DNA of 64,000 bases from Algoriphagus sp. NG3 (GCF_034119865.1 NZ_CP139421.1:3879001-3943000), one strand, 5' to 3'. Shown: positions 18,378 through 27,406, counted from the first letter of the stretch. Numbers and translations: made by a program. The notes: a model not told the origin generated them from the letters alone.

Positions 18378-18460
18378 TCCATAAAAAGACGGATTTTTGT
18401 GGATCATACTCCATAAAAAGACGGATTTTTATAGATTGTAATCCATAAAAGTCTATATTT
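18378..18460 (+). repeat. three direct repeats with an exact 32-bp period
   Basis: A 21-bp unit beginning TCCATAAAAAGACGG occurs identically at 18378-18398 and 18410-18430. A diverged third copy (TCCATAAAAGTCTATATTT) occupies 18442-18460. Starts are spaced exactly 32 bp. They lie between the btu terminator and the AAA ATPase gene, about 250-330 bp before its start, so they could be protein-binding sites or a residual element end. Confidence 0.8.
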
Positions 18461-18708
18461 GGTTATGAAATCTAGCCGGCTTGAGGCAGACAGGCAGGCT
18501 GCAGACGACACACAGAGGGATGATTAATGATCTTGCGACCTGCCTGCCGCCTTTAGGCAGGGATTCCATCCCGATTGTCGGGACAGGTAATGACTATTAA
18601 AAAATAATTATACCCAGATGAAATCGAGCATGACTAAAAAGTCACACACTGACATGATTATAATCGGAGCGAGATTCCATATGGCCATACAAAATCAATT
18701 ATAATCAT
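18461..18708. other. intergenic stretch with CCTGCC-rich repeat and short ORF
   Basis: No gene of normal size. It contains a GC-rich segment with CCTGCCTGCC and an inverted GGCAGG near 18539-18561 and a small inverted repeat CCCGA..TCGGG at about 18570-18582. This looks like a dispersed intergenic repeat of this genome. A 28-codon frame starting MKSSMTKKSH begins at 18618. Its first 14 bases equal those at 17089-17102 just upstream of the BtuG-like gene. Confidence 0.45.
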
Positions 18709-19827
18709 ATGAAATTTAATAGGATTCATTTTCACAACCTTTCTGACCAGCTAGAAAACAAGAAGGTCATATTGCTGATAGGACCTCGACAAGTCGGAAA
18801 AACTACGCTTATCTATGATTTGCTAGAGGGAAGAAACTATCTATTTCTGGATGGAGATGACCCTACGACAAGAAGGCTGCTTGATACTCCGAATACAATG
18901 CAGATCAAATCGATTGTTGGTGATTATAAGTACGTGTTTATTGACGAAGCGCAGCGCATCCAGAATATAAGGATCACGGCTAAAATAATCCACGATCAGA
19001 TGCCAGAAGTGCATTTAATTCTAAGCGGCTCTTCTTCATTCGAACTATCAGGATTAACCCAAGAACCGCTTACCGGTAGAAAAATCACTTTTCACCTCTA
19101 CCCCATCAGTTGGAAAGAATTCGAGCAGACAATAGGATATGTAGCAGCAGAACAAGACTTGCCAAACCGTCTTGTTTATGGATTTTATCCAGAAATCGTC
19201 ACCAATATAAGTGACCAAGAAACACTATTGCATGAACTTACAGAAAGCTATCTCTACAAAGATGTCCTAGCACTGGGCATTATAAAAAAGCAGGACGTAA
19301 TCTTCCGTCTATTGCAACTTTTGGCTTTTCAGATGGGCAGTGAAGTGTCTTACAATGAACTCTCCAGATCTCTTCAAGTCGATGTCAAAACCGTCATTAG
19401 TTACATTGAGTTACTCGAACAAACCTATGTGATTTACCGCTTGGGAACTTTCAGCCGTAATCTGCGAAAGGAAATAAAAATGAATAAGAAAATCTATTTC
19501 TATGATAACGGAGTTCGGAATGCACTAATCAAAAACCTTCAACCTTTGCCTCTACGGAACGATATCGGAGCTCTTTGGGAAAATTTCCTGATGGCTGAAA
19601 GACTGAAATATTTGGAGTACTCGGGAATGAGGGTCAACAGCTATTTTTGGCGCACCAAAAACAAGCAAGAGCTGGATTATCTCGAAGAAAAAAACGGAGA
19701 ATTGAAGGCGTTTGAATTCAAGTGGAATCCTGATGCGAAATTTTCAATTCCATCCGCCTTCGCAGAAACTTACAGCTCTGAGCACAAGTTGATACATAGA
19801 GAAAATTTCCGGGAATTTATCTTGTAG
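18709..19827 (+). CDS. AAA ATPase with DUF4143 domain
   Basis: 372 residues. N-terminal P-loop ATPase (AAA_14): Walker A GPRQVGKTTLIYDLL (about 26-40), Walker B KYVFIDEAQRIQ (about 78-89) and sensor-like LILSGSSSFELSG. A C-terminal DUF4143 domain follows with SYLYKDVLALG, a winged-helix-like SYNELSRSLQVDVKTVISYIE written here in part only, and a nuclease-like end containing FFWRTKNKQELDYLEE-type residues (WRTKNKQELDYL). Proteins of this family are widespread, often accessory, and of unknown role. Its stop is 1 bp from the stop of the convergent next gene. Alone, no operon partner. Confidence 0.9.
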   Translation: MKFNRIHFHNLSDQLENKKVILLIGPRQVGKTTLIYDLLEGRNYLFLDGDDPTTRRLLDTPNTMQIKSIVGDYKYVFIDEAQRIQNIRITAKIIHDQMPEVHLILSGSSSFELSGLTQEPLTGRKITFHLYPISWKEFEQTIGYVAAEQDLPNRLVYGFYPEIVTNISDQETLLHELTESYLYKDVLALGIIKKQDVIFRLLQLLAFQMGSEVSYNELSRSLQVDVKTVISYIELLEQTYVIYRLGTFSRNLRKEIKMNKKIYFYDNGVRNALIKNLQPLPLRNDIGALWENFLMAERLKYLEYSGMRVNSYFWRTKNKQELDYLEEKNGELKAFEFKWNPDAKFSIPSAFAETYSSEHKLIHRENFREFIL

Positions 19828-19828
19828 T

Positions 19829-20578
19829 TTATCGCCTTACTAATCCTTTAACTTCCTGCATTGGGAATTCTAACTCAGTATACCCCAATACATACGGACC
19901 AATCTCATATGGAATGTAAGTCAGATGCAATGTATCGCTCTCATATCCGATGGCATTGGGAAGAAAGAAACCCGTTTCAGGCAAGAAGAATCTGCCATCA
20001 TCTTTTAGCTCCACACCTTCTTCCACTTCATGGTATTTTCGAAAAGCAATTTCAGCTATTTCCAGCATTTTCTCCTGATCCAAAATCACTCTGTCTATGC
20101 TAAGATATTCCCCGGAAGCCTTATCGAAATTCATATAATACACACTGGAATTCGGATGTGCTCCTCCCGAGAAATTGTATTCGGAGAATTTAAAACTTAA
20201 GGTACTGTCTGATTCGTAGCTTTTCTCTGCCTTCACTTCAATGGACCACCCTCCGGGAGCATCGGGAAAATCAGTTTTAAATTCCTCAAAGGAATCGAGG
20301 AAATCCTTTGCTGCAGAATCAAGGTTAGTATAGGTCTTATCTTGCTGGAAGTAGGCCAATAATTGGCTTCCTATCTCCTCATTTAATAAAGAAGCTTCAG
20401 GGACATTTTCAGCTACCGGCCAACTCAATTCAACTTTAGCGCAGTTGTCATCCACACATCTTTCTGAAGAAAAAGTCTTTGTGCTAAAACTAAGCTCCTC
20501 CACAATTTGCTCTTCCGCAGTTTCCGATTTGTCACAGGCAAAACAAAGTAAAGCCGCTATTACTATTAGATATTTCAT
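19829..20578 (-). CDS. DUF3298/DUF4163 lipoprotein (RsiV-like domain)
   Basis: 249 residues with a signal peptide and lipobox (ALLCFAC, Cys15). The mature part carries a DUF4163 N-terminal segment and a DUF3298 C-terminal segment, recognised by FSEYNFSGGAHPNSSVYYMNFD and by the closing LHLTYIPYEIGPYVLGYTEL. This fold is found in the RsiV anti-sigma factor, where it binds lysozyme, and in many envelope lipoproteins without known function. It starts 6 bp after the MeaB gene stop and is probably in that operon. Confidence 0.85.
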   Translation of the reverse strand: MKYLIVIAALLCFACDKSETAEEQIVEELSFSTKTFSSERCVDDNCAKVELSWPVAENVPEASLLNEEIGSQLLAYFQQDKTYTNLDSAAKDFLDSFEEFKTDFPDAPGGWSIEVKAEKSYESDSTLSFKFSEYNFSGGAHPNSSVYYMNFDKASGEYLSIDRVILDQEKMLEIAEIAFRKYHEVEEGVELKDDGRFFLPETGFFLPNAIGYESDTLHLTYIPYEIGPYVLGYTELEFPMQEVKGLVRR

Positions 20579-20584
20579 TTTTTT

Positions 20585-21574
20585 CTATTTGGATCGTAAA
20601 AAAGTATGAATCAAATCCCTCGCCAAAGCCAACGGACTAAGCTCTCCATTTTCAACACGTTTACGATTTTTGGTAAGTATTTTCTGCACTTGCTGATCTT
20701 CCAAAAAGAATTTCCCTAGTAAAAATTGAAGATTTTCATCCAGCCAACTCAACCTTTGCGAAGCCCGGTTTGACTGCCAAAAACCGGATTCCTGCATTTT
20801 ACCTTTATACTTTTGAATCATTTCCCAGCTATCATTCAGCCCTACTTTAGTCAAAGAAGAGGCAGTTATTACGGGAGTCGACCAGTTGTTTTCTCCTAGC
20901 GGGAAAAGATGTAGTGCATTTTCATAGGAGGACTTTGCCCTTTTGGCATTCGCAATATTATCACCATCAGCCTTGTGAATGACTACGCCGTCCGCCATTT
21001 CCATGATTCCTTTTTTGATGCCCTGCAGCTCATCACCCGCACCAGCCAACATTAGTAAAAGAAAAAAATCCACCATGCTTTTTACGGCCGTTTCAGATTG
21101 TCCTACGCCCACAGTCTCGATCAAAATCACGTCAAAACCAGCCGCCTCGCAGAGCAACATGGCCTCTCTTGTTTTGGAACTCACACCTCCCAAAGTACTT
21201 CCCGTAGGACTTGGCCGGATGAAAGCGCGCTTATCTCCGGCTAGCTTTTCCATGCGGGTTTTGTCGCCCAGTATACTTCCTTTGCTTTTTTGACTGGAGG
21301 GATCTACTGCTAAAACGGCTACGGATTTCCCAGAATCAAGGAGTAATTGACCAAATGCTTCGATGAATGTACTTTTCCCAACTCCGGGCACCCCGGTAAT
21401 TCCTATTCTGATTGAATTTCCTGTGTAGGGCAAAACCTCCTGAACCAAATCTGAAGCCATGGCAAAGTCTGTTTCCAGTGAACTTTCAGCCAACGTAATT
21501 GCTTGGCTGAGCCTGCTTCTATCCCCAGAAAGAACTCCTTCTTTGTATTCCTGTAAGGTGAGACGTTTTCTCAT
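20585..21574 (-). CDS. meaB: methylmalonyl-CoA mutase-associated GTPase MeaB
   Basis: 329 residues, the normal length. It is a G3E-family GTPase chaperone that guards the B12-dependent methylmalonyl-CoA mutase during cofactor loading and reactivation. Walker A GVPGVGKST is at 61-69, the Mg-binding VDPSSQKSKGSILGDKTRM segment follows, Walker B is VILIETVGVGQSE, and the base-recognition motif is IHKADGDN, an NKxD variant. The mutase itself is not in the window, though the B12 uptake locus 6 kb away fits a B12-using metabolism. Its start overlaps the preceding hypothetical gene by 4 bp. Confidence 0.95.
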   Translation of the reverse strand: MRKRLTLQEYKEGVLSGDRSRLSQAITLAESSLETDFAMASDLVQEVLPYTGNSIRIGITGVPGVGKSTFIEAFGQLLLDSGKSVAVLAVDPSSQKSKGSILGDKTRMEKLAGDKRAFIRPSPTGSTLGGVSSKTREAMLLCEAAGFDVILIETVGVGQSETAVKSMVDFFLLLMLAGAGDELQGIKKGIMEMADGVVIHKADGDNIANAKRAKSSYENALHLFPLGENNWSTPVITASSLTKVGLNDSWEMIQKYKGKMQESGFWQSNRASQRLSWLDENLQFLLGKFFLEDQQVQKILTKNRKRVENGELSPLALARDLIHTFLRSK

Positions 21575-21978
21575 TTTGGATACCCGTCAGTAAAACTCAC
21601 ATCGCCCATTGGGCTCTTTTGGTAGGTGGCTATCACATGGGGTTGCTTTTCCTTTGTGAAATATGGATCAGTCGGCGATAGTTTGATCTCATGGTCTATT
21701 TCATTGGAGAAAAAGAAAACTACAGTTCTTCCGTATTTGGTATGCGGCATGGCATCTCCGTATTCCCGCATCCATTCTTTATTTTGATCCAAGGCTTTTA
21801 TAGCGTAAATCCTCACCACGGGGCCTGTATTATTTTCATTTCTAAAGCTTGACAACTCCTCGTATTTCCCCTTAAATCGCTCAATTCCCGGTTGAGAAAG
21901 CGAATCTAAAGCAATGTAAACTAAAAGTCCAGCCACAAGAAGGGCTATAATCCAGAAAATGAGCTTTGAGCTTTTCAA
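21571..21978 (-). CDS. membrane-anchored hypothetical protein
   Basis: 135 residues. One N-terminal membrane helix (KLIFWIIALLVAGLLVYIAL), then a soluble domain with RIYAIKALDQNKEWMREYGD, GRTVVFFFSN and VIATYQKSPMGDVSF. I recognise no family. It overlaps the MeaB start by 4 bp, so the two are translationally coupled; this may be incidental. Promoter must lie in the 53-bp gap shared with the divergent hemJ gene. Confidence 0.75.
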   Translation of the reverse strand: MKSSKLIFWIIALLVAGLLVYIALDSLSQPGIERFKGKYEELSSFRNENNTGPVVRIYAIKALDQNKEWMREYGDAMPHTKYGRTVVFFFSNEIDHEIKLSPTDPYFTKEKQPHVIATYQKSPMGDVSFTDGYPK

Positions 21979-22031
21979 AATTTAAGTGCGGTTATCAAGT
22001 TTAGGCCTTAATTTAGCCGAAAATTCCGAGA

Positions 22032-22568
22032 ATGACTTTCGAGTACCTCAAAGCACTTCACATCATTTTTGTAGTCACCTGGTTTGCAGGGCTATTTTAT
22101 ATTGTCCGGCTGTTTATTTACCAGACCGAAGCCATGGAGCGTCCAGAAGCCGAACGCATCATACTTAAGCCCCAACTTGATCTTATGGCATCAAGGCTCT
22201 GGTACATCATCACCTGGCCATCTGCAGTACTCACACTTGTTTTCGGGGGGCTGGTATTAAGTTACCGGGCGGAGTTTTTACAGCTGGGATTTATGCATGC
22301 CAAACTCGGATTTGTCTTCTTGCTGTACTGCTACCATCTATGGTGTCACAAATTATACAAAGAACTTCAGACTGGACGAACCCGATGGACTTCTACACAG
22401 TTAAGGATATGGAATGAAGCCTCCACACTGCTGCTTTTCGCAATTGTGTTCCTGATCGTATTGAAAAGCACCTTGAGCATGGCATGGGGTCTTGTGGGGT
22501 TAATCACACTTGCTGTGACCCTAATGTTAGGAATCAGACTCTACAAAAAACTCAGAAAAAAAAACTAA
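22032..22568 (+). CDS. hemJ: protoporphyrinogen IX oxidase HemJ (CopD family)
   Basis: 178 residues with four to five membrane helices. It oxidises protoporphyrinogen IX to protoporphyrin IX in heme synthesis. The hallmark N-terminus is present: KALHIIFVVTWFAGLFYIVR with the conserved His10, plus the conserved FMHAKLGFVF motif in the middle and a basic C-terminal end. First gene of a plus-strand operon with a Sco protein and a cytochrome c; heme synthesis with cytochrome and copper-site assembly is a coherent theme. Confidence 0.9.
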   Translation: MTFEYLKALHIIFVVTWFAGLFYIVRLFIYQTEAMERPEAERIILKPQLDLMASRLWYIITWPSAVLTLVFGGLVLSYRAEFLQLGFMHAKLGFVFLLYCYHLWCHKLYKELQTGRTRWTSTQLRIWNEASTLLLFAIVFLIVLKSTLSMAWGLVGLITLAVTLMLGIRLYKKLRKKN

Positions 22569-22579
22569 TTACTTTGATA

Positions 22580-23224
22580 ATGAGGTCACCAATTTTAATG
22601 CTTGCTCTGATTTCCTTGTTATGCTTTCAATGTAAGCCAGCAGGAGAAAAAAACAAGACACTGCCAAAACTCGGCAATTGGCATATCAATGAAAAGACGG
22701 AGGAAGGCCAGGTAGTTCTGGACACAGTATATCATACCATTGCGGACTTTTCCTTCACCAATCAAGATGGGGAAACGATCACAAATGAATCAGTACACGG
22801 CAAAGTATATGTAGCGGATTTCTTTTTCACTACCTGCCCCACTATTTGCCCTATCATGAAAAAGGAGATGCTGCGTGTTTATGAGGAATTTGGTGGCCAT
22901 CCTGATTTCAGAATACTGAGCCACACCATAGACCCAAAACATGACACTCAGGATGTTTTACAGGATTATGCCCAAAAGTTGGGCATTGAAGACGCTAAGA
23001 CCTGGAATTTCCTTACCGGGGAAGCTGAGAAAATCTATGAAATAGGACAGACAAGCTATATGACCACTGCGATGGAAGACCAAGACGCAGCAGGAGGTTT
23101 TCTGCACAGCGGGGCTTTTATCTTAGTGGATCAGGAAGGGCATATACGTGGTGTTTACGACGGTACCAAAGCAGACCAAGTAGATCAGCTCATAGCTGAC
23201 ATCCCAACCCTGTTAGGAAAATGA
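22580..23224 (+). CDS. Sco1/SenC family copper chaperone-like protein
   Basis: 214 residues from the ATG at 22580; a longer in-frame start would overlap hemJ and destroy the signal peptide. Probable lipoprotein (LLCFQC, Cys18). Thioredoxin fold with the copper-binding CPTIC motif at Cys86 and Cys90 and the conserved His176 (FLHSGAFILVD). Sco proteins deliver copper to the CuA site of cytochrome oxidase or keep its cysteines reduced. The cytochrome c gene overlaps its stop by 4 bp (ATGA). Confidence 0.93.
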   Translation: MRSPILMLALISLLCFQCKPAGEKNKTLPKLGNWHINEKTEEGQVVLDTVYHTIADFSFTNQDGETITNESVHGKVYVADFFFTTCPTICPIMKKEMLRVYEEFGGHPDFRILSHTIDPKHDTQDVLQDYAQKLGIEDAKTWNFLTGEAEKIYEIGQTSYMTTAMEDQDAAGGFLHSGAFILVDQEGHIRGVYDGTKADQVDQLIADIPTLLGK

Positions 23225-23661
23225 GAAATCACCTGATCGTTTTACTCTTTGCGGTAGCATGTAGCTCCAAATCTTCCAATCAAGAAAACACCTTGGCTCA
23301 AATAGAAAATCCTGAGGTAATGAAGTATGCTGTAGATGGAAAGACTATTTACGAAAACCTTTGTGGCAACTGTCACCAAAACGATGGAATGGGATTAGGT
23401 AAACTGATCCCACCAATTAAGGATTCAGATTATTTTCAGGCGAGTGTACACCGGACCGTGTGGATTATAAAGCACGGCCAGGAAGGTGAAATAGAGGTAA
23501 ACGGGCAGCTCTATAATCAGCCTATGCCGGCCAACCCCCAACTCACTCCTTTGGAAATCTCACAGATCAGCACATATCTGTACAATATCTGGGGGATGGA
23601 CGAGGGAAAAATCACCTCAAAACAAGTAGAAAAATACCTTCAGGAAAAGCCTGAATTTTAA
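23221..23661 (+). CDS. class I cytochrome c lipoprotein
   Basis: 146 residues. Probable lipidation at Cys14 (LLFAVAC). One heme-binding CGNCH motif at residues 48-52 and a Met ligand candidate in QPMPANPQLT. It would be a periplasmic or membrane-attached electron carrier, consistent with the Sco gene upstream. Its stop codon touches the stop of the convergent next gene with no spacer. Confidence 0.93.
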   Translation: MRNHLIVLLFAVACSSKSSNQENTLAQIENPEVMKYAVDGKTIYENLCGNCHQNDGMGLGKLIPPIKDSDYFQASVHRTVWIIKHGQEGEIEVNGQLYNQPMPANPQLTPLEISQISTYLYNIWGMDEGKITSKQVEKYLQEKPEF

Positions 23662-24081
23662 TTATTTAAGCATTTCCTCGGCTTTTGCAAGCGCATCTTT
23701 GATCTTGACATTCACCTCAGTCACCAATACCATTTGATTGTCAAGATATTCCTTTAGCTCTTCTTCTGTTTTACCCCCATCCTCTACTTCATATTGGCGC
23801 ATCCAGACAAACATGGCGTCATGTGCCTGAGAAAGGTCATAAGCAAGTGCCTTGTATTCCTCTAGACTGACAGAGTCGGAAGGATTCGCACGTTCTATTT
23901 CTTCAACTTTAGAAAGTGCCCTACGTTCCAGTGATTTGAGTTGGCCCATCTTTGGCATTACCTCATCATGAACCCCTATTACTTCTTCCCGAAGCTTTTC
24001 ATTTTTATCGTGACTTTTTGACCCACAAGCATTTACAAGTAAAAATGAGGTAAAAATTAAAAATAGAATTGGTCGTTTCAT
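23662..24081 (-). CDS. small coiled-coil lipoprotein, 'viral A-type inclusion protein'-like
   Basis: 139 residues from the ATG at 24081, chosen because it gives an immediate signal peptide and lipobox (SFLLVNAC, Cys19). The frame extends 38 codons upstream without coding character. The mature chain is almost entirely helical and charged: EEVIGVHDEVMPKMGQLKSL and SQAHDAMFVWMRQYE. Bacteroidota relatives are often labelled 'viral A-type inclusion protein' only because of coiled-coil similarity. Function unknown. Confidence 0.8.
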   Translation of the reverse strand: MKRPILFLIFTSFLLVNACGSKSHDKNEKLREEVIGVHDEVMPKMGQLKSLERRALSKVEEIERANPSDSVSLEEYKALAYDLSQAHDAMFVWMRQYEVEDGGKTEEELKEYLDNQMVLVTEVNVKIKDALAKAEEMLK

Positions 24082-24209
24082 GGTAATTTTATTTAAGTAC
24101 AGGCAAGTTACAATTTTTTCTAAATATAGTATCAAAAAGGAAGTTGATCTCCAAATGTGATTTATCCGGCTAGAGCTATTAATTTTAAACGCCAATAAAC
24201 ATCACTACT

Positions 24210-25031
24210 ATGAAACCATTTTGCTTTGCCGACGGGCAAATTATACCTACTGAAAAAGCCAGCATCCACCCCATGGATTTAGGATTTATCCGGGGATATG
24301 GGATTTTTGATTTTTTCAGAACTGTCAACTTCCAACCTCTTTTTCTCGACAGCTACTTGGATAGATTTTTTGCTTCAGCGGAAAAAACCTTCTTGCCACT
24401 CGATTATACCCGGGCCGAACTAAAGGCAGTGATTCAGGATCTGATCGAAAAAAACCATCTCAAAGATGGGGGTATCAGAATGGTTTTGAGTGGTGGCATT
24501 TCTCAAAATCACTTTTCCCCAGCCAAAGGAAAGCTGTTCATCTTTGCCGAATCATTGATTTTCCCTGCCCAGGAAAAATATGAGAAGGGCATCAAACTAC
24601 TCTCACTGGAATATGTGCGGCCAATCGCAGATATCAAAACAACCAATTACGCACTTTCCGTCTGGGACAGCATGCGCTGGAAAGATGCGGGGGCTGAAGA
24701 TGTACTGTATCATATGAATGGTATCATCAGTGAAAGTTCCAGGAGTAATTTTTTCATTGTGAAGGATGGGACAATCAGCACGCCGGACACCCATGTATTG
24801 ATGGGAATTACCCGAAAGCATGTGATAGAGCTAGCTGGAGAGGTACAGATCAGACCTATAAGTCTTCAAGAGGCACTCAATGCTGATGAGGCATTTATCA
24901 CAAGTACTACTAAAGTGCTTCTTCCCGTCACCCAAATCGATGAGCATGAAATCGGGGCTGGAAAACCTGGCCCGGTATCTCTTGACCTTTTAGAGAAATT
25001 CCGTAAGCTGGAGAAAGAACTTTGCTATTAG
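24210..25031 (+). CDS. class IV PLP aminotransferase (BCAT / aminodeoxychorismate lyase-like)
   Basis: 273 residues, fold type IV. Lys143 in the ADIKTTNYALSVW motif is the predicted PLP Schiff-base lysine and Glu175 in GIISESSRSNFF contacts the ring nitrogen. The SIHPMDLGFIRGYGIFDFFR start is typical. The family covers branched-chain amino acid aminotransferase, D-amino acid aminotransferase and 4-amino-4-deoxychorismate lyase; length and missing BCAT insertions do not decide between them. Monocistronic. Confidence 0.9.
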   Translation: MKPFCFADGQIIPTEKASIHPMDLGFIRGYGIFDFFRTVNFQPLFLDSYLDRFFASAEKTFLPLDYTRAELKAVIQDLIEKNHLKDGGIRMVLSGGISQNHFSPAKGKLFIFAESLIFPAQEKYEKGIKLLSLEYVRPIADIKTTNYALSVWDSMRWKDAGAEDVLYHMNGIISESSRSNFFIVKDGTISTPDTHVLMGITRKHVIELAGEVQIRPISLQEALNADEAFITSTTKVLLPVTQIDEHEIGAGKPGPVSLDLLEKFRKLEKELCY

Positions 25032-25184
25032 GCGAAATTCTGGAGAATAAATAAAAAAGCTGTTAACAGTCTTGATTTGCTACTCCGCTATTCGTCTGAC
25101 ACTATTGTCTTCTGCAAAATAACTGTGTCCTCTGCGAAAAACTCTGTGATCTCAGCGGTTAAAACATTCTCTAGCAAAAGTCAC
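25032..25184. repeat. dispersed-repeat-like CTCTG..GGTTAAA sequence
   Basis: Between convergent genes. It contains the phrase TGTCCTCTGCGAAAAACTC then CTCAGCGGTTAAAA, reminiscent of the CTCTGTG..GTGGTTAAA intergenic repeat seen in many bacteria. Copy number in this genome cannot be judged here. Confidence 0.35.
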
Positions 25185-25625
25185 TCAATTAACCAAAGTC
25201 CCGTTTTTCAGAATATACATCAGTTTCTCTGGATCCTTGCTGTTCAGCGTAAGAGTACCGCGGACACGTACTCTGTTAGCTGTATATTTAATAGGTTTAG
25301 CCATCTCTACCTCCATTACCGTTTCCGGCCCACCTGACCCGCAAAAGAAACATTCTGCAAGTGGCAGACTGGATAAGATGATATGATCTGGCTTAAACAT
25401 CCCTTCGAATGGAATAATGTAGCCATCTGCTTCCACGACCTTACCCTCCATTCCAGTGATATTTTCGGAAAAAACAGGCACATAGAGTTCCCCATATTCG
25501 TCTTCGGAGATCTTGTAGGAAACTTCTGATAAATTCTTCCAGACATTGGTCTTTTGGGCTAATACAGAAGCTTGTCCTACTCCGGTCAAAAGGATGGCCA
25601 AAAATGCTATTTTTAATTTTCTCAT
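25185..25625 (-). CDS. secreted hypothetical protein with CxxC motif
   Basis: 146 residues. Signal peptide ending ASVLAQ. The mature part is beta-rich: EGKVVEADGYIIPFEG, then ECFFCGSGGPETVMEVEM with a CxxC, then RVRVRGTLTLNS. The layout recalls OB-fold DUF3299-type proteins that sit in the periplasm, but the match is weak. The CxxC could bind metal or be redox active. No operon partner. Confidence 0.75.
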   Translation of the reverse strand: MRKLKIAFLAILLTGVGQASVLAQKTNVWKNLSEVSYKISEDEYGELYVPVFSENITGMEGKVVEADGYIIPFEGMFKPDHIILSSLPLAECFFCGSGGPETVMEVEMAKPIKYTANRVRVRGTLTLNSKDPEKLMYILKNGTLVN

Positions 25626-26073
25626 ATACTTGGGTTTTAAATCATCCGCTAGTTAATCCTTTGTCTGTTGCTTTGCAATACTTCTTTGATAAGCTGCAAA
25701 GGAGGGAATGCCACTTGCACAATTTCTATTCCTAACGTAAACACGACTACCCAAAGTTCTTACTTAAGAGAAATCCCTGATGTCAGGAGATTCTATACAT
25801 TAAAACCTTATAAACTACCACTGACCCACACACCAACTTCCAATCTTCCCCTCATTGGTAAAAGTCACCATCTCACAATTCGGAAAAAACAGATTGTATA
25901 GCAGCTTCTCTTGTCTAAAACCTGAGTGAATGAACAACAGAGTAAAGCATAACTTACCTGAATCTGAATTCCAAGGAGCTTAAGCTAATACCCATCTTCT
26001 AAGGAATAATAATGAACAACTCATTGGAATCATCCTAAGCTGTTGCCAATGCAAGTCCCCTCCTATTAGCTAT
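25626..26073. other. intergenic stretch, no gene seen
   Basis: About 450 bp between the start of the CxxC protein gene and the end of the kinase gene, both on the minus strand. A 77-codon frame on the plus strand (25668-25901) has no signal, domain or coding character and is not accepted. No clear promoter or terminator. Confidence 0.5.
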
Positions 26074-27249
26074 TTACAGTACCGGGATTTCCACCCGAAA
26101 GGTTGTCCCGTTTTTTGCACTGCTTTCAAAGCTTATTTCCCCTTTCAGCACATCAACACATTTTTTCACAATAGACAATCCTAAACCAGAGCCTTCAACT
26201 ATCCCTACGTTTTTTGCCCTAAAGAACCGGTCAAACAATTGATTTTGCTCTGCCTGGGGAATCCCAATACCCCGATCCTGAATGGTTCCGGTCAGTTTAT
26301 TATCCGCATATTCTAGTTTAAAAACAACCTCTTGCCCATCCTTGGAGTATTTCACACTGTTTGAAAGAAGATTCTCAAATACCTGGTATAGAAGTTCTTG
26401 ATCCGAAGTGATTATTTTGGGAAGATTGATCAGCTCAGCCTTTATCGTAACGTCATTTTCCCTGCCCGCATTGACTGTATCCAGAACTTCTTTGACAAAT
26501 GCTCCTAAAAACATCTTCTTAGGTTTATATTGAATTTTATTGGCATCGGCCTTTCCGAAAAACAACACACTGGTCAGTAAGTTATTCAGGGCCCTTACCG
26601 AATTTTCGATTTTGAAGGCATGTTTGGTTATTTTGGGTTTAAAAGGATGGTCTTTTTCAGCATAGATCTGAAGCAATTGCGCGGAGCTAAGTATGGAAGT
26701 CAGGGGAGTTTTAAAGCCATGGGAAACATTCAGTACTATCCGGGATTTCAATTCATTGATCTCTCTTTCCTTTTCCAGTGCTTTTGTAAGTTCTTTATTG
26801 GCATTATAAAGCTCCTGCGTACGTTGCTTTACCTTTTCCTCTAGTTCATTGTTGAGCAGTTGCAGTTCCTTCTCCTTGCGATCTTTGTAAATCGCCAGCT
26901 CAATCACCATATTCAGCTCCCTGATATTGAATGGCTTGATCACATAGGCACTGGGATTAGTCCCCACTACTTTATTCAGTGTCTCAGCATCTGAGCTTGC
27001 ACTCAGATACACCACTGGGACATCGTAATTCTCATTTATAATTTCAGTAGTTCTTATCCCATCGAGTTCTCCTGCCAGATTGATGTCCATCATCACCATA
27101 TCGACATGGTTTTCAGACAGTATCTCCAGAGCCCTTTCTCCTGAATCTGCGATTCCAAGAATCTGGTGCTGGTTTTTTTCCAATGCTTTTTGGAGCAAAA
27201 GAGCTGATACCGGGTCATCTTCTACGATGAGGATTTTGAGGCTAAACAT
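26074..27249 (-). CDS. REC-histidine kinase hybrid (response regulator receiver at N-terminus)
   Basis: 391 residues from the ATG at 27249. Order: receiver domain (1-120) with acidic pocket Glu10-Asp11-Asp12, phospho-acceptor Asp55 (VMMDINLAG) and Lys104; a coiled-coil linker (125-165); a HisKA dimerisation helix with His176 ([12 protein letters not shown]); and a HATPase domain with N-box [13 protein letters not shown]1 DRGIGIP and G2 [11 protein letters not shown]. It has no membrane segment or sensor domain, so it should act in the cytoplasm inside a phosphorelay, with the receiver tuning the kinase. Divergent from sucD; no cognate partner is encoded next to it. Confidence 0.93.
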   Translation of the reverse strand: MFSLKILIVEDDPVSALLLQKALEKNQHQILGIADSGERALEILSENHVDMVMMDINLAGELDGIRTTEIINENYDVPVVYLSASSDAETLNKVVGTNPSAYVIKPFNIRELNMVIELAIYKDRKEKELQLLNNELEEKVKQRTQELYNANKELTKALEKEREINELKSRIVLNVSHGFKTPLTSILSSAQLLQIYAEKDHPFKPKITKHAFKIENSVRALNNLLTSVLFFGKADANKIQYKPKKMFLGAFVKEVLDTVNAGRENDVTIKAELINLPKIITSDQELLYQVFENLLSNSVKYSKDGQEVVFKLEYADNKLTGTIQDRGIGIPQAEQNQLFDRFFRAKNVGIVEGSGLGLSIVKKCVDVLKGEISFESSAKNGTTFRVEIPVL

Positions 27250-27353
27250 AGTTGTGTATGAATTTGAAAAATACAATTCGGATCGAAAATATAAAAAAAA
27301 TGAGTCTGGCTACAGAATCCAGTATAAATGCCCGCATAATGTTACTCTTTTCT

Positions 27354-27383
27354 TTTGTGGGTGGTGGGTTTATCCTATTTTTG
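27354..27383 (+). promoter_or_regulatory. sucD promoter, Bacteroidota type
   Basis: TTTG at 27354-27357 and TATTTTTG at 27376-27383, spaced 18 bp, a close match to the TTTG / TAnnTTTG consensus. It implies a leader of roughly 15-20 nt before the ATG at 27407. Confidence 0.7.
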
Positions 27384-27406
27384 TGCCAAACTATAGAAAT
27401 CGCATC

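Noticed and set aside
18378..18460. CRISPR array
   Set aside because: Only three units, 11-bp spacers, third copy diverged, and no cas gene in the window.
25668..25901. 77-codon frame in the gap before the REC-kinase gene
   Set aside because: No signal peptide, domain or coding bias, and no neighbour to support it.
27080..27406. Long N-terminal extension of SucD
   Set aside because: It would overlap the REC-kinase gene on the other strand, precedes the promoter, and the family starts at [11 protein letters not shown].
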